Source of the DNA: Akkermansia sp.
GTDB lineage: Bacteria; Verrucomicrobiota; Verrucomicrobiia; Verrucomicrobiales; Akkermansiaceae
Length of the DNA: 50,411 nt
Direction: 5' to 3'
Assembly (NCBI GenBank): GCA_017398765.1
Contig: JAFQEY010000032.1
Span: 1 to 50,411 of the forward strand
The notes under the pieces are model-generated. The model was not told the origin of the DNA, did not search any database, and worked only from the letters and a program-made list of their open reading frames with translations. The translations under genes and the position numbers were made by a program. Shown here piece after piece: positions 48,934-50,411 of this stretch; positions within the stretch are counted from its first letter, which is position 1; every line of letters starts with the position of its first letter.

Positions 48934-50411
48934 TTATTTCCTGCGGCGGCGGGCGGCAAGGGCTGCCAGTGCCAGCAGGCTCAGCGTGGTCGTTGTCGGC
49001 TCCGGAACAGCCCCTGCTGCGTTTTCCAGATATACCATCCCGGTACTGCTGTCGTACACCAGTTTCATGCTTTCCGTCACCCTATTTCCGGTGAAATAGT
49101 CCTCTGCCTTCACGCAGTACACCATCCCATTGTCCGCAGATGCCGTCAGACCATCGAAACCAAAGGTGACGACACCATCCACATTGAACAGCACTACCTG
49201 ATTATTCGCCTCCGTGATGATTCCCGGTGCAATATCCAGCGCTATCTTTTCCTCTCCCTCAGCCACGTCAAAGAAAAGATTCCCTGACAGCTCCAGATAA
49301 CCATCATCCAGCGACAGCAGTGAGCCGCTTTCCAGCGTCAAATCGCCCTCCAGCACACTCACAGAACCCGTATTCACCGCGCGTGCTGCATCAAATCCGG
49401 CTACAGTTTCCTCACTCAGCGTCAGGGCTGTCACCTGTTCCGTCAGCGGTGTGGTAGTGACCGAACCGCGTACCGCCAGCGTTGCCCCGGTGGTAATGGT
49501 CACCTCTGTTGCGGTCACTTTGGCACCGTCTGCCAAAGCCAGACTACTGCCGCTCACCATGCTGAGCGCATGGCTGCCCAGATTCAACTCTGCTGCCTTA
49601 ACTTCCACGGTGGCATTACCACCCTCCACCACCGTCAGCCCACCGTTCAGCTTCAGCACGGCCTTATCCTCCACACGCAAGCGACCGCCGTAGAGGTTTG
49701 TCATGTCTCGCACCTCCGTGGTGCGGGAGTTGAGGATTTCCGCTTCCGTTGCCGTGCGGTTCAAACCGTCTGCCGCCAACAGCTCATTGAGGTGCTGCTC
49801 GGTATAAGCCCCCGTAAAGATAATATCACCCGTCTGCTTGTGTATCACTCCCTCCGCATCGGTGTAATCCGCATTCAGATTCACCGTGCTGCCGAAAGCA
49901 ATGTACACCGAATCCCGGAACTCGATACTCTTCCCCGCCGAGGCGGACAGAGAAATCACAGCCACGCTGCCTACGGCACAGATACTGCGCAAACGGTAGC
50001 TACTACCGGATTCCTCCGCATTCTTCTCGAACAAGACGGAATCGTTGTTCAGTATGCTCAGATTACCGTAGACGCGAATCGCACCGCCTTCGTCGGAAGC
50101 CGTGTTCCCGCTGAACGTCACGCTCTCGTTCCCGCTCAGATCTATCGTGCCATACCCATAAATCGCGCCGCCGGAGGAAGCCGTGTTCCCGATGAACGTC
50201 ACGCTCTCGTTCCCGCTCAGATCTATCGTGCCATACCCATAAATCGCGCCGCCGGAGTAAGCCCCGTTCCCGCTGAACGTCACACTCCCGTTCCCGCTCA
50301 GCGTGATGTCGCCGCCATGCCCATAAATCGCGCCGCCTGAGGGATAGCCACCGAAGTAGGAAGCCGTGTTCCCGCTGAACGTAACGCTTCCGTTCCCGCT
50401 CAGCTCTATCG
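48934..50411 (-). CDS. Pmp-like repeat surface protein with PEP-CTERM tail (N-terminus beyond window)
   Basis: The frame is open to the window edge, so at least 492 residues are coded and the start is outside. The upstream part is made of ~27-residue repeats carrying GGAIYG and VTFSGN: the GGA(I/L/V) and FxxN motifs that define chlamydial polymorphic membrane proteins. A beta-rich, Val/Thr/Leu-rich region follows (TEVTITTGATLAVRG and the like). The C-terminus ends VPEPTTTTLSLLALAALAARRRRK in effect, the same PEP-CTERM tail as the 10280-12238 protein (given here by description). It is expected to be secreted and anchored at or released from the envelope. Adhesion is a guess from the repeat type. 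Confidence 0.87.
   Translation of the reverse strand, partial: IELSGNGSVTFSGNTASYFGGYPSGGAIYGHGGDITLSGNGSVTFSGNGAYSGGAIYGYGTIDLSGNESVTFIGNTASSGGAIYGYGTIDLSGNESVTFSGNTASDEGGAIRVYGNLSILNNDSVLFEKNAEESGSSYRLRSICAVGSVAVISLSASAGKSIEFRDSVYIAFGSTVNLNADYTDAEGVIHKQTGDIIFTGAYTEQHLNELLAADGLNRTATEAEILNSRTTEVRDMTNLYGGRLRVEDKAVLKLNGGLTVVEGGNATVEVKAAELNLGSHALSMVSGSSLALADGAKVTATEVTITTGATLAVRGSVTTTPLTEQVTALTLSEETVAGFDAARAVNTGSVSVLEGDLTLESGSLLSLDDGYLELSGNLFFDVAEGEEKIALDIAPGIITEANNQVVLFNVDGVVTFGFDGLTASADNGMVYCVKAEDYFTGNRVTESMKLVYDSSTGMVYLENAAGAVPEPTTTTLSLLALAALAARRRRK
50112..50275 (-). repeat. 81-bp tandem repeats inside the Pmp-like gene
   Basis: Two nearly identical 81-bp units (27 codons) start at 50112 and 50193; further, more diverged units continue to the window end (28-residue period with GGAIYGHG). 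Such near-identity invites slipped-strand length variation. Confidence 0.9.

Overview
The window looks like chromosomal DNA of an Akkermansia-type verrucomicrobium. The strongest clue is the pair of surface proteins (10280-12238 and 48934-50411) that end in the same PEP-CTERM-like tail: VPEP, a short hydrophobic stretch rich in Leu and Ala, then RRRRK. Further clues are a GreA carried on a very long N-terminal extension as in Chlamydiae, a glutamate/GABA-type antiporter, and core proteins of PVC character. The species assignment is inference. Most of the window is dense housekeeping DNA with short intergenic gaps, clear sigma70-type promoters (TTGACA/TTGCAN and TATAAT-like, 16-18 bp apart) and hairpin terminators.

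Layout. 1-5 kb: pgk, rlmH, purM and an unusual purF-like gene. 5-8 kb: an ECF sigma factor, a secreted dual-specificity phosphatase, a 60-residue orphan protein and an APC antiporter. 8-12 kb: rpsN, a zinc-ribbon protein, a CNNM/CorC-type transporter and a PEP-CTERM beta-rich surface protein. 12-17 kb: fmt, a GNAT acetyltransferase, a flotillin/NfeD pair and rpsO. 17-20 kb: a polysaccharide pyruvyl transferase and a Wzx-like flippase, then a structured intergenic stretch with a tiny membrane protein. 20-27 kb: an M16 protease, a DUF1353-like lipoprotein, a DegT-like PLP protein and greA. 27-30.4 kb: a polar amino acid ABC transporter made of two genes. 30.5-37 kb: one dense operon purE-pyrR-pyrB-pseudo-pyrC-ELM1-GT4-GT4. 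37-39.2 kb: a passenger-less autotransporter barrel, a WecG/TagA transferase and tRNA-Cys. 39.2-42 kb: lipA and the rpsM-rpsK-rpsD operon. 42-50.4 kb: ftsK, a solitary phage-capsid-like gene, a DUF2157/GDYXXLXY pair, a striking array of short hairpins, and the 3' part of a Pmp-like repeat protein that runs off the window.

How the parts fit. Nucleotide synthesis (purM, purF-like, purE, pyrR, pyrB, pseudo-DHOase), translation (S4, S11, S13, S14, S15, Fmt, RlmH) and envelope building (pyruvyl transferase, flippase, ELM1, two GT4s, WecG, surface proteins, flotillin) dominate. Several promoters place the -10 box only 6-12 bases before the start codon, which implies leaderless or nearly leaderless mRNAs for at least nine genes and fixes their starts.

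The most unusual items are: the hairpin array at 48406-48862, with GTGAAAT linkers in one arm and ATTTCAC linkers in the other; the ABC transporter whose duplicated binding-protein lobes are in permuted order (II-I-II-I); a lone capsid gene and other isolated phage-like small genes; a PurF homologue that begins without the catalytic cysteine; and a dihydroorotase homologue without its metal ligands, next to pyrB. All calls rest on reading the sequence and remembered family features; no database search was run.
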